From assembly GCF_000452705.1 (NCBI RefSeq), contig NZ_CP007014.1, positions 1,178,001-1,242,000 on the forward strand: a stretch of 64,000 nt of DNA, in the 5' to 3' direction. The DNA is from Pseudomonas syringae CC1557 (lineage in GTDB: Bacteria; Pseudomonadota; Gammaproteobacteria; Pseudomonadales; Pseudomonadaceae). The position numbers and the translations under genes are program-made. Below the pieces are notes generated by a model. It worked only from the letters and a program-made list of their open reading frames with translations, was not told the DNA's origin and searched no databases. This document shows positions 1 through 10,328 of the stretch, piece after piece (position 1 is the stretch's first letter; every line of letters begins with the position of its first letter).

Positions 1-985
1 AGACGGTCGGGAAGTGCGTCTTGATAAACGCTTCGGGTTTGTGGCTGATGTCCAGATAAACGCAATCGATACCCAGGCGTTTCATCTCATGGTCGATGGC
101 CCGCGCCACGATATCGCGAGGGGCCAGTTCTGCCCGTTCGTCGAATCGCGGCATGAAGCGCTCGCCGTTGGGCAGCTTGAGGTAGGCGCCTTCACCGCGC
201 AGCGCTTCGGTGATAAGAAAGCTCTTGGCCTGCGGGTGATAGAGGCAGGTGGGGTGGAATTGATTGAATTCCAGATTCGCCACCCGACACCCCGCACGCC
301 AGGCCATCGCGATGCCGTCACCACATGCGCCATCCGGGTTGCTGGTGTACAGATAGACTTTTGCAGCGCCGCCCGACGCCAGAATCGTGAAGCGCGCGCT
401 GTACGTGTCGACTTCGCCACTGTTTCGATCGAGAACGTAAGCGCCCAGGCAGCGCTTGCCTTCAAGGCCAAGGCGGCGTTCGGTGATCAGGTCGATGGCG
501 GCGCGCTGTTCCAGCAATTCGATATTCGGTCGTTGGCTGGCTTGCTTGAGCAGGGTGCGGAAAATCGCCGCGCCGGTGGCATCGGCCGCATGAATGATGC
601 GTCGGTGACTGTGACCGCCTTCACGGGTCAGGTGAAACTCATAGCCGCTTTCATCCGCGTCCCCGCCATCACCGCGGGTAAACGGCACGCCCTGATCAAT
701 TAGCCACTGAATGGCCTCGCGGCTGTGCTCGACCGTAAAGCGCACGGCGTCTTCGTGGCAAAGGCCCCCGCCGGCATTCAGGGTGTCTTCTACATGAGAC
801 TGCACGGTATCGGTGTCATCGAGCACTGCCGCGACGCCACCCTGGGCCCAGAATGTCGAACCGTTGGCCAGATCGCCTTTGCTCAGTACGGCAATCCGCA
901 GATGCCCCGGAAGCGTAAGGGCGAGACTCAGCCCTGCAGCGCCGCTGCCAATTACCAGTACATCGTGCTGAAAATGTTGGCTCAT
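1..985 (-). CDS. nadB: L-aspartate oxidase, 3' part cut by window edge
   Basis: Flavoprotein that oxidises L-aspartate to iminoaspartate, the first step of de novo NAD synthesis, in the cytosol. The minus frame starts at the ATG at 985 and stays open to position 1, about 328 residues of a family usually near 535. The N-terminus has a beta-alpha-beta FAD-binding fingerprint ([11 protein letters not shown]) and the last residues read [19 protein letters not shown], a very conserved NadB/succinate dehydrogenase flavoprotein stretch. It is divergent from algU, the usual arrangement in Pseudomonas. The C-terminal part lies outside the window. Confidence 0.93.
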   Translation of the reverse strand, partial: MSQHFQHDVLVIGSGAAGLSLALTLPGHLRIAVLSKGDLANGSTFWAQGGVAAVLDDTDTVQSHVEDTLNAGGGLCHEDAVRFTVEHSREAIQWLIDQGVPFTRGDGGDADESGYEFHLTREGGHSHRRIIHAADATGAAIFRTLLKQASQRPNIELLEQRAAIDLITERRLGLEGKRCLGAYVLDRNSGEVDTYSARFTILASGGAAKVYLYTSNPDGACGDGIAMAWRAGCRVANLEFNQFHPTCLYHPQAKSFLITEALRGEGAYLKLPNGERFMPRFDERAELAPRDIVARAIDHEMKRLGIDCVYLDISHKPEAFIKTHFPTV

Positions 986-1394
986 CTGCGCATTCTGCCC
1001 TTGGCGGCCACTAGTATAAGTATGGGGGTAACGGCACAATAGCCGCGCCTACATGGCAATGTGAAACCACGGCGGGCAGAGATTGTGCTCCAGTCTCTGA
1101 CGTCATGCATATTGTTTTCCCGGGATATTCACTGGAAATGCTTCAGTTCAGTGATTTTTCGGCGATATATGCAGTTCGGGGTCCACGCCTGTCATTGCGT
1201 CAATGGAACTTTTCAGTGAGGTCCAGGCTCAATAGCAGGTTGCCTACAAAGGAACAGCGCCTTTTTTGCAGTGTTAGATAAGTGATCATCAACTGCGAAT
1301 CCGGCGACAAGACTATTCGCGCAGCCGACCCTGTCGAGCTGCGTTTTTCGTGCAGGCGTCAAGATGGTCTGCAGGAAACTTGCTTGAAGGGGGA
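986..1394. other. nadB-algU divergent intergenic region
   Basis: About 400 bases without a convincing gene. Short open frames here show no start signal or coding character. The region must hold the nadB promoter and any distal algU promoters. Only the proximal algU promoter (next entry) is clear. Confidence 0.5.
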
Positions 1395-1420
1395 GAACTT
1401 TTGCGAAAAGCCCGAGTCTA
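1395..1420 (+). promoter_or_regulatory. AlgU (sigma-22/RpoE-type) autoregulated promoter of algU
   Basis: GAACTT at 1395-1400, 16-base spacer, TCTA(T) at 1417-1420. This is an excellent match to the extracytoplasmic sigma consensus GAACTT-N16/17-TCtgA used by AlgU/RpoE. It lies about 60 bases before the algU start, implying positive autoregulation of the algU-muc operon as known in P. aeruginosa. Confidence 0.85.
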
Positions 1421-1480
1421 TGTTTGCGAGCCTGAACAATGTCAGTTGCAACGCTCCTTCAAGCTTAATGAGGAGTGTTC

Positions 1481-2062
1481 ATGCTAACCCAGGAAGAGGA
1501 TCAGCAGCTTGTCGAGCGCGTTCAGCGCGGTGATACGCGAGCATTTGATCTTTTGGTGCTGAAATATCAGCACAAAATTCTAGGGTTGATCGTGCGATTT
1601 GTGCACGACACCCATGAGGCTCAGGATGTTGCACAGGAAGCGTTTATCAAGGCTTACCGTGCACTCGGAAATTTTCGCGGTGACAGCGCTTTTTATACAT
1701 GGCTGTATCGCATCGCCATTAACACGGCGAAGAACTATCTGGTATCGAGAGGTCGTCGACCACCAGATAGCGATGTAAGGTCTGAAGACGCGGAGTTCTA
1801 CGACGGCGATCACGGCCTCAAGGACATCGAGTCGCCGGAGCGTGCATTGTTGAGAGATGAGATCGAAGGCACCGTCCATCGGACCATCCAGCTTCTCCCG
1901 GAAGATTTGCGTACGGCACTAACTTTACGTGAATTCGATGGTCTGAGTTATGAAGACATTGCGAGCGTCATGCAGTGTCCTGTTGGTACCGTGCGCTCTC
2001 GCATCTTTCGCGCTCGGGAAGCCATCGATAAAGCCCTGCAGCCGTTGTTGCAGGAATCCTGA
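1481..2062 (+). CDS. algU: RNA polymerase ECF sigma factor AlgU (AlgT/sigma-22)
   Basis: RpoE-type sigma factor that directs transcription of alginate synthesis, envelope-stress and osmotic-stress genes. It is held inactive by the membrane anti-sigma factor MucA. The product is 193 residues, the family length, starting MLTQEEDQQLVERVQRGD. Region 2 (KYQHKILGLIVRFVHD...AFYTWLYRIAINTAKN) and region 4 (LPEDLRTALTLREFDGLSYEDIA, then GTVRSRIFRARE) are intact. The ATG at 1481 is preferred over an upstream in-frame GTG at 1475 because AGGAG (1471-1475) sits five bases before it. First gene of algU-mucA-mucB-mucD. Confidence 0.97.
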   Translation: MLTQEEDQQLVERVQRGDTRAFDLLVLKYQHKILGLIVRFVHDTHEAQDVAQEAFIKAYRALGNFRGDSAFYTWLYRIAINTAKNYLVSRGRRPPDSDVRSEDAEFYDGDHGLKDIESPERALLRDEIEGTVHRTIQLLPEDLRTALTLREFDGLSYEDIASVMQCPVGTVRSRIFRAREAIDKALQPLLQES

Positions 2063-2095
2063 GACAGCGGCGATAGCCCAAGAGAGGAACCCGCC

Positions 2096-2686
2096 ATGAG
2101 TCGTGAAGCCCTGCAGGAATCGCTGTCCGCGGTGTTGGATAACGAAGCGGACGAACTGGAATTACGTCGGGTATTGAATGCCATTGACGATGCCGATACA
2201 CGTGCAACCTGGTCGCGTTATCAAGTTGCTCGTGCAGCGATGCACAAAGAGTTGTTGATCCCTCATCTGGATATCTCGGCTGCTGTATCTGCCGCGATTG
2301 CCGATGAAGTCAGCCCGCTCAAGGTTGCACGTGGTCCTTGGCGCACGCTGGGTCGCCTGGCCGTTGCAGCATCGGTTACCGTAGCCGTTCTGGCCGGTGT
2401 CCGCCTGTACAACCAGGACGACATCACCAGCACGCAATTGGCTCAGCAGACCCAACAGCCTGCCAACCTGACTGTTCCGCAAGTCAAAGGCCCAGCTGTA
2501 CTGGCCGGCTACACTGAAAGTGCCGAGCAGGCACCGGGTCCTATGGCCAACGGTGTGTTGCAGGGTGCTGGTGAAGGCGATCAGCGTCTACCGGGTTACC
2601 TGCGCCAACACGCTCAGGATGCGGCCTTGAAAGGTACTGAAAGCGCGCTGCCGTATGCGCGTGCTGCCAGCCTGGAAAACCGTTAA
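2096..2686 (+). CDS. mucA: anti-sigma factor MucA
   Basis: Single-pass inner-membrane anti-sigma factor of AlgU. The N-terminal cytoplasmic RseA-like domain (MSREALQESLSAVLDNEADELELRRVL...TWSRYQVARAAMHKE) binds the sigma factor. One membrane segment lies near residues 83-103 (LGRLAVAASVTVAVLAGVRLY), followed by a periplasmic domain of about 90 residues. At 196 residues it is full length, so the common mucoidy truncations seen in P. aeruginosa lung isolates are absent. Release of AlgU occurs by regulated proteolysis (AlgW/DegS-type cut, then MucP). It follows algU by 33 bases. Confidence 0.96.
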   Translation: MSREALQESLSAVLDNEADELELRRVLNAIDDADTRATWSRYQVARAAMHKELLIPHLDISAAVSAAIADEVSPLKVARGPWRTLGRLAVAASVTVAVLAGVRLYNQDDITSTQLAQQTQQPANLTVPQVKGPAVLAGYTESAEQAPGPMANGVLQGAGEGDQRLPGYLRQHAQDAALKGTESALPYARAASLENR

Positions 2687-2694
2687 GGAGGATC

Positions 2695-3654
2695 ATGCGA
2701 GCCGTCCCTCTACTGCCATTACTGCTTGGTGGATGGCTTGCCCTCCCGGTACAGGCGGACGACGCGCAAGACGCTATCAATCGTCTTGCCAAAGTTGATC
2801 TGTCGCAGAGTTATCAAGGCACATTTGTATACGAACGCAACGGTAGTTTTTCTACCCATAGGATCTGGCACCGCATAGCGGACGGCAAGGTTCAGGAGCG
2901 TTTGTTGCAACTTGATGGTTCTGCTCAGGAAGTGTTGCGCGTTGGCGGGCTCACCGAGTGCGTTAGCGGTACGCTTGAAGCGGGTGTAGCCAATCCGGCT
3001 GTTTCTACCGCCCGTGCGTTCGATGTCAAAAGACTTTCCGCCTGGTACGACATGAAAATTGTCGGCAAATCCAGAGTGGCCGGTCGCCAGACGACGATAG
3101 TTGCATTGTCGCCCAAAGATCAGCATCGCTACGGCCTGGAACTTCATCTGGATAACGAAACCGGACTTTTGCTCAAATCACTGTTGTTAAGTGAAAAGGG
3201 TCAATTGCTTGAGCGTTTCCAGTTTACCGATCTTGATACTGCCAGCGTATTGTCAGATCAGGTGCTCAAAGCCAGCGCCGAGTGCAAGCCGGTGTCTGTC
3301 GTAAAAACCAAGCCTGAAGCGTCCATAAGTCCCGTTGCATGGCGCTCGGACTGGCTGCCCCCGGGTTTTGAACTCGGTAGCAGTGGCGTCCGCAAGGATC
3401 CCGCTACGCAGTCTTCCGTTACCCGTCTGATGTACGGCGACGGTCTGGCGCGTTTCTCAGTGTTCATCGAAGCCGTGAAAGGCTCGTCTTCGTCAGATAT
3501 TCGAACCCAGTTAGGGCCTACAGCAGCTGTTTCGCGTCGTCTCACCACGCCTCAGGGTGACATGATGGTGACGGTCGTCGGAGAAGTGCCCATGGGGACT
3601 GCCGAGCGTATTGCGTTATCCATGCGCAGTGATGACACTCCAGCAAAGCAATGA
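2695..3654 (+). CDS. mucB: periplasmic sigma-factor regulator MucB (RseB family)
   Basis: Periplasmic RseB-type protein that binds the MucA periplasmic domain and shields it from the site-1 protease, so it acts as a negative regulator of AlgU. It has 319 residues with a signal peptide ending near residue 21 (LLPLLLGGWLALPVQA-DD). Large N-terminal MucB/RseB domain (SQSYQGTFVYERNG, HRIWHR) and smaller C-terminal domain (WRSDWLPPGFELGSS). TAAGGAGGATC directly before the ATG is a strong ribosome site, eight bases after mucA. No mucC follows. Confidence 0.95.
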   Translation: MRAVPLLPLLLGGWLALPVQADDAQDAINRLAKVDLSQSYQGTFVYERNGSFSTHRIWHRIADGKVQERLLQLDGSAQEVLRVGGLTECVSGTLEAGVANPAVSTARAFDVKRLSAWYDMKIVGKSRVAGRQTTIVALSPKDQHRYGLELHLDNETGLLLKSLLLSEKGQLLERFQFTDLDTASVLSDQVLKASAECKPVSVVKTKPEASISPVAWRSDWLPPGFELGSSGVRKDPATQSSVTRLMYGDGLARFSVFIEAVKGSSSSDIRTQLGPTAAVSRRLTTPQGDMMVTVVGEVPMGTAERIALSMRSDDTPAKQ

Positions 3655-3933
3655 ATATCTGAAGCGACGAATACCTTGGGTGTAGAAATTTTCATCTTGG
3701 GTCAATGAGCCGCCAGACCGCAGTCAAACTGGCCTTGGGCGAGATACTGAAATGTTTGGTGAGGTTTTCACGTTGCAAAACTCCTGTATTTTTTCTATAG
3801 GTCACAGCCTCGCAGCTCTGGCCTTTGTCGTTTGTGGGCCATACATCTGACTCTGGAATGAGCATTGCTGCTCGGGATTCCTGAGGCAGCTGCTCTGTAC
3901 TGCTTAATTTTGCTCGTTACGAACGGGAGCCGT

Positions 3934-5367
3934 ATGTCGATACCACGTATGAAGTCTTATTTTTCCTTGATTGCCGCCGTGCTGATGCTTGGACAGGTCG
4001 CTGCGGTCCAAGCCGAAAACCTGCCCGACTTTACCGGGCTGGTCGAACAGGCGTCGCCCGCTGTGGTGAACATCAGTACCCGCCAGAAATTGCCGGATCG
4101 GGCTATCGCCAATCAACAGATGCCGGATATGGAAGGCCTGCCGCCGATGCTCCGCGAATTTCTCGAGCGCAGCATGCCGCCGGGTTCACGGGCGCCTGGC
4201 AAGGGTGATCGCCAGCGCGAGGCTCAGTCGCTGGGTTCAGGTTTCATCATTTCGCCTGACGGCTATGTTCTGACCAACAACCATGTAATCGACGGTGCCG
4301 ACGAGATTCTGGTGCGCCTGTCTGATCGCAGCGAATTGAAAGCCAAGCTGGTCGGCACTGATCCACGCACTGACGTCGCCGTTCTGAAGATCGAAGGCAA
4401 GGATCTTCCGACTGCCAAGCTGGGCAACTCAAACACGCTCAAGGTAGGTGAGTGGGTGCTGGCGATAGGTTCGCCTTTCGGCTTCGATCACTCGGTGACC
4501 AAGGGTATTGTCAGCGCCAAGGGGCGCAGTCTGCCGAATGACACCTATGTGCCGTTCATTCAGACCGACGTGGCGATCAACCCGGGTAACTCGGGCGGTC
4601 CGCTGTTCAACATGGCGGGCGAAGTGGTCGGGATCAACTCGCAGATCTTCACCCGTTCCGGCGGTTTCATGGGGCTCTCGTTCGCGATCCCGATTGACGT
4701 CGCCATGGATGTTGCCAATCAGCTAAAGGCCAGCGGCAAGGTCAGTCGCGGCTGGCTGGGTGTGGTCATCCAGGAAGTGAACAAGGACCTGGCCGAGTCG
4801 TTTGGTCTGGACAAGCCTGCCGGTGCGCTGGTTGCTCAGGTGCTGGAGGACGGTCCGGCGGCCAAGGGTGGCTTGCAGGTCGGTGACGTGATTCTCAGCG
4901 CGAACGGTCAGCCCATCATCATGTCGGCTGATCTGCCGCACTTGATCGGTAACCTCAAGGACGGCAGCAAGGCCGAACTTGAAGTGATTCGCGATGGCAA
5001 GCGTCAGAAACTGACCGTCACCGTCGGCGCGCTGCCGGATGAAGGTCAGGAAATGGGCGACATGCCTGGCGCCGGTGCCGAACGCAGCAGCAATCGTCTG
5101 GGCGTATCGGTGATCGAGCTGACCGCCGAGCAGAAGAAGACCCTGGACATCAAAGGTGGCGTGGCAATCAAGGAAGTCACCGGTGGCCCGGCGGCGCTGA
5201 TCGGTCTGCAACCGGGTGACGTGATCACTCACCTGAATAACCAGGCGATTACCACCGGCAAGCAGTTCACCGAAGTGGCTAAAAGCCTGCCGAAGGATCG
5301 TTCCGTCTCGATGCGCGTTCTGCGTCAGGGTCGAGCGACCTTCATTACCTTCAAGCTGTCCGAGTAA
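3934..5367 (+). CDS. mucD: periplasmic serine protease/chaperone MucD (DegP/HtrA family)
   Basis: HtrA-type periplasmic protease-chaperone that degrades misfolded envelope proteins and dampens AlgU activation. Signal peptide MKSYFSLIAAVLMLGQVAAVQA; trypsin-like domain with triad His (TNNHVID), Asp (DPRTDVAVLKI) and Ser (NPGNSGGPLF); two PDZ domains (GWLGVVIQEVNK..., NRLGVSVIELTAEQ...). The start at 3934 is chosen because GGGAG (3925-3929) precedes it and it gives 477 residues, close to the known family size. An in-frame ATG at 3865 would add an unlikely leader before the signal peptide. The 279-base gap after mucB takes the place of mucC. Confidence 0.95.
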   Translation: MSIPRMKSYFSLIAAVLMLGQVAAVQAENLPDFTGLVEQASPAVVNISTRQKLPDRAIANQQMPDMEGLPPMLREFLERSMPPGSRAPGKGDRQREAQSLGSGFIISPDGYVLTNNHVIDGADEILVRLSDRSELKAKLVGTDPRTDVAVLKIEGKDLPTAKLGNSNTLKVGEWVLAIGSPFGFDHSVTKGIVSAKGRSLPNDTYVPFIQTDVAINPGNSGGPLFNMAGEVVGINSQIFTRSGGFMGLSFAIPIDVAMDVANQLKASGKVSRGWLGVVIQEVNKDLAESFGLDKPAGALVAQVLEDGPAAKGGLQVGDVILSANGQPIIMSADLPHLIGNLKDGSKAELEVIRDGKRQKLTVTVGALPDEGQEMGDMPGAGAERSSNRLGVSVIELTAEQKKTLDIKGGVAIKEVTGGPAALIGLQPGDVITHLNNQAITTGKQFTEVAKSLPKDRSVSMRVLRQGRATFITFKLSE

Positions 5368-5385
5368 CGGGCTGATTGGACCGGG

Positions 5386-5411
5386 AAGGGTGGCTACGGC
5401 CACCCTTTTTT
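5386..5411 (+). terminator. Rho-independent terminator after mucD
   Basis: Nine-base-pair stem AAGGGTGGC / GCCACCCTT with a TACG tetraloop, followed by six T. It ends the algU-muc transcript before lepA. Confidence 0.92.
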
Positions 5412-5454
5412 GTGGCTGAATGTTTGCCCGGCATTGATCCGAATGCCTGTAAGC

Positions 5455-5484
5455 GTGACGCCTCTTGCTTAGTTCAGGTACAAT
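5455..5484 (+). promoter_or_regulatory. possible sigma-70 promoter of lepA
   Basis: GTGACG (5455-5460), 18-base spacer, TACAAT (5479-5484), placed between the mucD terminator and lepA. The -10 is good and the -35 weak, so this is a plausible but unproven promoter for lepA-lepB. Confidence 0.35.
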
Positions 5485-5538
5485 TCCCGGCTATTTTTCG
5501 GCGGGCAATCTGCCTGCAACCTTTTTGAGTGTTGATCC

Positions 5539-7335
5539 GTGAGTGATTTGAGTCATATCCGCAATTTCTCCATCATCGCCCACATTGACCATGGCAAGTC
5601 GACGCTGGCCGATCGCTTCATTCAAATGTGCGGCGGCTTGACCGAGCGCGAAATGGAAGCGCAGGTGCTTGACTCCATGGACCTCGAGCGCGAGCGCGGG
5701 ATCACCATCAAGGCCCATAGCGTTACCCTGTATTACAAGGCCAAGGACGGTATCACCTACCAGCTGAACTTCATTGACACCCCCGGACACGTCGACTTCA
5801 CCTATGAAGTCAGCCGTTCGCTGGCCGCGTGCGAAGGTGCATTGCTGGTGGTCGATGCCGGTCAGGGCGTAGAGGCCCAGTCGGTTGCCAACTGCTACAC
5901 CGCCATCGAGCAGGGCCTTGAGGTCATGCCGGTACTGAACAAGATGGACTTGCCGCAGGCCGATCCGGACCGCGTCAAGGAAGAGATCGAGAAGATCATC
6001 GGCATCGATGCCACTGACGCCGTCGCGTGCAGCGCCAAGAGCGGCATGGGGGTCGACGAGGTCCTTGAGCGTCTGGTAGCGACCATCCCGCCACCGACCG
6101 GTGACATCGAAGCTCCGTTGCAGGCGCTGATCATCGACTCATGGTTCGATAACTACCTGGGCGTCGTGTCGCTGGTGCGTGTACGCCATGGCCGCGTTCG
6201 CAAGGGCGACAAGATCCTCGTCAAGTCGACCGGCAAGCTGCACCTGGTCGACAGCGTCGGCGTGTTCAACCCCAAGCACACCGCGACCGTTGATCTGAAA
6301 GCCGGCGAAGTGGGCTTCATCATCGCGGGCATCAAGGACATTCACGGTGCACCGGTCGGTGACACCCTGACGCTGAGCACGACCCCCGATGTGGACGTGC
6401 TGCCCGGCTTCAAGCGTATCCAGCCTCAGGTTTATGCAGGCCTGTTTCCGGTCAGTTCAGACGACTTCGAAGACTTCCGTGAAGCGCTGCAGAAGCTCAC
6501 GCTGAACGACTCCTCGCTGCAGTATTCGCCGGAAAGCTCCGACGCACTGGGCTTCGGCTTCCGTTGCGGCTTCCTCGGCATGCTCCACATGGAGATCATC
6601 CAGGAGCGCCTGGAGCGCGAGTACAACCTCGACCTGATCACCACCGCGCCCACCGTAATCTTTGAGTTGCTGTTGAAGACCGGTGAGACGATCTACGTCG
6701 ACAACCCATCCAAACTGCCTGACCTGTCGGCCATCGAAGACATGCGCGAACCTATTGTTCGGGCAAATATTCTTGTGCCGCAGGAGCACCTTGGCAACGT
6801 CATTACCCTGTGCATCGAAAAGCGTGGCGTGCAGCACGACATGCTGTTCCTCGGCACTCAGGTTCAGGTGAGCTACGACTTGCCGATGAATGAAGTGGTT
6901 CTGGATTTCTTCGATCGTCTCAAGTCTGTCAGCCGTGGTTATGCTTCGCTGGATTATCATTTTGATCGTTACCAGTCAGCTAACCTCGTCAAACTCGACG
7001 TGCTGATCAACACCGAGAAGGTCGACGCCCTGGCTCTGATCGTTCACCGCGACAACGCTCACTACAAAGGGCGTGCGTTGACCGAGAAGATGAAAGAGCT
7101 GATTCCTCGGCAGATGTTCGACGTGGCAATTCAGGCGGCTATCGGCGGTCAGATTGTGGCGCGGACAACCGTCAAGGCGCTTAGAAAGAACGTATTGGCC
7201 AAATGCTACGGTGGTGACGTCAGCCGCAAGCGTAAATTGCTCGAGAAGCAAAAGGCCGGTAAGAAACGCATGAAGCAGGTCGGTAATGTGGAAATTCCAC
7301 AGGAAGCCTTCCTCGCAGTGCTCAGGTTGGAATAG
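5539..7335 (+). CDS. lepA: elongation factor 4 (LepA), ribosome back-translocase GTPase
   Basis: Translational GTPase that binds stalled or mistranslocated ribosomes. 598 residues, family length, from a GTG start. The GTP-binding motifs are clear: G1 [10 protein letters not shown]3 DTPGH, G4 NKMDLP. EF-G-like domains II, III and V follow, and the LepA-specific C-terminal domain ends in the basic [19 protein letters not shown]. Followed nine bases later by lepB, the ancestral operon partner. Confidence 0.97.
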   Translation: MSDLSHIRNFSIIAHIDHGKSTLADRFIQMCGGLTEREMEAQVLDSMDLERERGITIKAHSVTLYYKAKDGITYQLNFIDTPGHVDFTYEVSRSLAACEGALLVVDAGQGVEAQSVANCYTAIEQGLEVMPVLNKMDLPQADPDRVKEEIEKIIGIDATDAVACSAKSGMGVDEVLERLVATIPPPTGDIEAPLQALIIDSWFDNYLGVVSLVRVRHGRVRKGDKILVKSTGKLHLVDSVGVFNPKHTATVDLKAGEVGFIIAGIKDIHGAPVGDTLTLSTTPDVDVLPGFKRIQPQVYAGLFPVSSDDFEDFREALQKLTLNDSSLQYSPESSDALGFGFRCGFLGMLHMEIIQERLEREYNLDLITTAPTVIFELLLKTGETIYVDNPSKLPDLSAIEDMREPIVRANILVPQEHLGNVITLCIEKRGVQHDMLFLGTQVQVSYDLPMNEVVLDFFDRLKSVSRGYASLDYHFDRYQSANLVKLDVLINTEKVDALALIVHRDNAHYKGRALTEKMKELIPRQMFDVAIQAAIGGQIVARTTVKALRKNVLAKCYGGDVSRKRKLLEKQKAGKKRMKQVGNVEIPQEAFLAVLRLE

Positions 7336-7344
7336 TCAGGTCCT

Positions 7345-8199
7345 ATGTCACTAAATTTCCCGCTGTTGTTGGTCATTGCTGTGTTTGTCTGTGGCGTGCT
7401 CGCACTGATCGACCTGATTGTCCTTGCGCCTCGTCGCCGGGCAGCCATTTCGAACTATCAGGGCAGCGTCGGTGAACCTGACATTGCTGTCGTCGAGCGA
7501 TTGAACAAGGAACCTTTGCTGGTTGAGTACGGCAAATCGTTCTTTCCGGTGTTGTTTATCGTGCTGGTGCTTCGTTCGTTTCTGGTCGAGCCGTTCCAGA
7601 TTCCATCGGGCTCCATGAAACCGACGCTGGATGTAGGCGATTTCATTCTGGTCAACAAGTTCTCGTATGGCATCCGCCTGCCGGTCCTGGACCAGAAGGT
7701 GATCCAGATCGGTGACCCGCAGCGTGGCGATGTGATGGTGTTCCGCTACCCTAGCGACCCAAGCGTCAACTACATCAAGCGCGTCGTCGGTCTGCCGGGT
7801 GATCGCATCCGTTATACCAGCGACAAGCGACTGTTCATCAACGGTGAGCTGGTTGCCAAGAAGCTGATCGGCTCCGAGCCGGGCACACTGGGCAGCGCGG
7901 AACTGTATGAAGAGCAACTGGGTGCAGTCGAGCACCAGATCCGTCAGGAAATGACCCGTTACCGTGCGCCGCCCGACAGTGAATGGACCGTACCTGCCGC
8001 TCACTACTTCATGATGGGCGACAATCGCGACAACTCCAATGACAGCCGCTACTGGGATGATCCCAATATTCCCAAAGACGAGCTGGGCATGGTTCCAGAC
8101 AAGAACATCGTGGGCAAAGCCTTCGCGGTATGGATGAGCTGGCCAGAGCCGAAGCTCAGCCACTTCCCTAACTTTGCACGCGTTGGGTTGATCAAGTAA
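7345..8199 (+). CDS. lepB: signal peptidase I (leader peptidase)
   Basis: Inner-membrane serine protease that removes signal peptides from Sec and Tat substrates. 284 residues with two N-terminal membrane segments (residues 3-23 and about 58-76). Catalytic Ser lies in PSGSMKPTL and catalytic Lys in YIKRVVGLPGDRI. The box E motif is HYFMMGDNRDNSNDSRYWG-like, here ending YWDDPN. Co-transcribed with lepA. Confidence 0.97.
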   Translation: MSLNFPLLLVIAVFVCGVLALIDLIVLAPRRRAAISNYQGSVGEPDIAVVERLNKEPLLVEYGKSFFPVLFIVLVLRSFLVEPFQIPSGSMKPTLDVGDFILVNKFSYGIRLPVLDQKVIQIGDPQRGDVMVFRYPSDPSVNYIKRVVGLPGDRIRYTSDKRLFINGELVAKKLIGSEPGTLGSAELYEEQLGAVEHQIRQEMTRYRAPPDSEWTVPAAHYFMMGDNRDNSNDSRYWDDPNIPKDELGMVPDKNIVGKAFAVWMSWPEPKLSHFPNFARVGLIK

Positions 8200-8205
8200 T
8201 CGATG

Positions 8206-8231
8206 CGGCGCTGCCTTGAGCAGCGCCGTTT
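8206..8231 (+). terminator. hairpin after lepB, weak terminator or attenuator
   Basis: Stem CGGCGCTGC / GCAGCGCCG with a five-base loop, then only three T. It could partly uncouple lepB from the downstream DUF4845-rnc-era-recO genes. Confidence 0.55.
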
Positions 8232-8309
8232 GTCATTTGGGCTGACGGGAAGCGCCTCTGAACGACGCGTCGGCCCGGTCGGGCAAGCTGCGCACTTTTG
8301 AGGTCGAAC

Positions 8310-8687
8310 ATGAAGTTCTCTACTTCTCAAAAAGGTTTTTCGCTCGTGGGATGGCTGCTGGTGCTGGCGTTGGTCGCCTTTGCGACCAGCACGGCCTTCA
8401 AGCTGGTCCCTCACTACCTCGACTACATGACGATGAAGAAAATCATCGAAGCGGTCGACACCAACCAGACCCTGGATATCACCACGGTCGACGAATTTTA
8501 CGGTTATGTCGGTAAGAACATGCAGGTCAACAGCATTCGGGATATAGATTTGAACAAGGCGTTGAAAGTAACGGTGGAGAACAACGCGTTCAAAGCTCAT
8601 TTGAATTATGAACAGCGTGAGCCGTGGTTCCAGAACATCGATCTGGTATTGAAGTTCGACAAGCAATTCAGCGTGGGTAAACCGTGA
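8310..8687 (+). CDS. DUF4845 family membrane-anchored protein
   Basis: Small conserved protein always found between lepB and rnc in Pseudomonas; function unknown. 125 residues with a type IV pilin-like or single-pass N-terminus ([24 protein letters not shown]) and a short soluble domain. The ATG at 8310 with GAGG upstream is preferred to an in-frame TTG at 8298. Its last codons overlap the rnc start by four bases, indicating translational coupling. Confidence 0.85.
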   Translation: MKFSTSQKGFSLVGWLLVLALVAFATSTAFKLVPHYLDYMTMKKIIEAVDTNQTLDITTVDEFYGYVGKNMQVNSIRDIDLNKALKVTVENNAFKAHLNYEQREPWFQNIDLVLKFDKQFSVGKP

Positions 8688-9373
8688 GCGTATCCCTGAG
8701 CCGCCTGGAGCGTCAGCTCGGCTACACTTTCAAGGATCAGGAGCTGATGGTTCTCGCCCTGACTCATCGCAGTTTTGCCGGTCGCAACAATGAGCGTCTG
8801 GAATTCCTCGGTGATGCCATTCTCAACTTCGTAGCCGGCGAGGCGCTGTTCGAGCGTTTTCCGCAGGCCCGCGAAGGTCAGTTGTCACGCTTGCGAGCGC
8901 GGCTGGTGAAGGGTGAAACCCTGGCACTGCTGGCGCGCGGTTTCGATCTGGGCGAGTACCTGCGTCTTGGGTCCGGCGAGTTGAAAAGCGGCGGTTTCCG
9001 TCGTGAGTCCATTCTGGCTGACGCGCTTGAAGCGCTGATCGGAGCGATCTATCTCGATGCAGGCATGGAGGCAGCACGTGAACGTGTGCTGGCCTGGCTG
9101 ACCACCGAGTTCGATAGCCTGACGCTGGTGGACACCAACAAGGACCCGAAAACCCGATTGCAGGAATTCCTTCAGTCGCGCGCCTGCGATCTGCCGCGTT
9201 ACGAAGTGGTGGATATTCAGGGCGAACCGCATTGCCGGACGTTTTTCGTCGAATGCGAGATCAACCTTTTGAATGAAAAGAGCCGAGGACAGGGTGTCAG
9301 CCGCCGGATTGCCGAACAGGTAGCCGCAGCAGCAGCACTCATTGCCCTGGGCGTGGAGAACGGTCATGACTGA
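8684..9373 (+). CDS. rnc: ribonuclease III
   Basis: Double-strand-specific endoribonuclease that processes rRNA precursors and structured mRNAs. 229 residues from a GTG start overlapping the previous stop. Catalytic signature [12 protein letters not shown] with the second acidic cluster [19 protein letters not shown]-terminal double-stranded-RNA-binding domain begins at [11 protein letters not shown]. Its 3' end overlaps era by eight bases, the classical rnc-era pair. Confidence 0.97.
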   Translation: MSVSLSRLERQLGYTFKDQELMVLALTHRSFAGRNNERLEFLGDAILNFVAGEALFERFPQAREGQLSRLRARLVKGETLALLARGFDLGEYLRLGSGELKSGGFRRESILADALEALIGAIYLDAGMEAARERVLAWLTTEFDSLTLVDTNKDPKTRLQEFLQSRACDLPRYEVVDIQGEPHCRTFFVECEINLLNEKSRGQGVSRRIAEQVAAAAALIALGVENGHD

Positions 9374-10268
9374 TACAACCGCAACTCGCTGTGGCTATGT
9401 TGCCATCGTCGGCCGCCCTAACGTAGGCAAGTCCACGCTGCTCAACCATATTCTCGGTCAGAAGCTGGCGATTACTTCGCGCAAGCCGCAGACCACTCGT
9501 CATAACATGCTGGGCATCAAGACCGAGGGCGCTGTTCAGGCCGTCTATGTCGACACCCCCGGCATGCACAAGAATGGCGAAAAAGCGCTTAACCGCTACA
9601 TGAACAAGACGGCGTCGGCTGCTTTGAAAGACGTCGACGTGGTGATCTTCGTTGTGGATCGTACCCGCTGGACCGACGAAGACCAAATGGTTCTGGAGCG
9701 TGTTCAATACGTCGAGGGTCCGGTGATTCTCGCGATCAACAAGACCGATCGTATCGAAGACAAGAGCGCGCTGATGCCGCATCTGGAGTGGCTGCAAGGC
9801 CAGTTGCCGAATGCCTCCATCATGCCGATCTCCGCGCAGCACGGGCACAACCTGGAAGCACTGGAAAGCCTGATCGCTTCCCATCTGCCCGAGAGCGAGC
9901 ACTTTTTCCCGGAAGATCAGATCACTGACCGCAGCAGTCGCTTCCTGGCTGCCGAACTGGTCCGCGAGAAGATCATGCGCCAGTTGGGTGCCGAGCTTCC
10001 GTACCAGATCACCGTCGAAATCGAAGAGTTCAAGCAACAGGGGCGTACGTTGCACATCCACGCCTTGATTCTCGTCGAACGTGATGGTCAAAAGAAGATC
10101 ATCATTGGCGACAAGGGTGATCGCATCAAGCGTATCGGCAGTGATGCCCGTCGCGACATGGAGCTGTTGTTCGACTCCAAGGTCATGCTCAACCTGTGGG
10201 TCAAGGTCAAGGGTGGCTGGTCCGATGATGAGCGCGCACTGCGTTCGCTGGGTTACGGCGACCTTTAA
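9366..10268 (+). CDS. era: GTPase Era, 16S rRNA and 30S maturation factor
   Basis: Ras-like GTPase that binds the 3' end of 16S rRNA and assists 30S assembly. 300 residues. G1 [10 protein letters not shown]3 DTPGMH, G4 NKTD; C-terminal KH domain with the [17 protein letters not shown] core. The ATG at 9366 ([16 protein letters not shown]) is chosen over an in-frame start at 9342 because GGAG precedes it and the product then matches the family. Overlaps rnc. Confidence 0.96.
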   Translation: MTDTTATRCGYVAIVGRPNVGKSTLLNHILGQKLAITSRKPQTTRHNMLGIKTEGAVQAVYVDTPGMHKNGEKALNRYMNKTASAALKDVDVVIFVVDRTRWTDEDQMVLERVQYVEGPVILAINKTDRIEDKSALMPHLEWLQGQLPNASIMPISAQHGHNLEALESLIASHLPESEHFFPEDQITDRSSRFLAAELVREKIMRQLGAELPYQITVEIEEFKQQGRTLHIHALILVERDGQKKIIIGDKGDRIKRIGSDARRDMELLFDSKVMLNLWVKVKGGWSDDERALRSLGYGDL

Positions 10269-10328
10269 GCTGTCCTTTCGCCTGCCCCCTGAGCGGTCGG
10301 GCGAATTCTTTTCTTTCGAGCCCGCCTG

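Noticed and set aside
1282..1533. Open frame upstream of and overlapping algU.
   Set aside because: It runs through the AlgU-type promoter and has no coding character.
3715..3810. Short frame of 31 codons between mucB and mucD as a MucC remnant.
   Set aside because: Its translation shows no resemblance to RseC/MucC.
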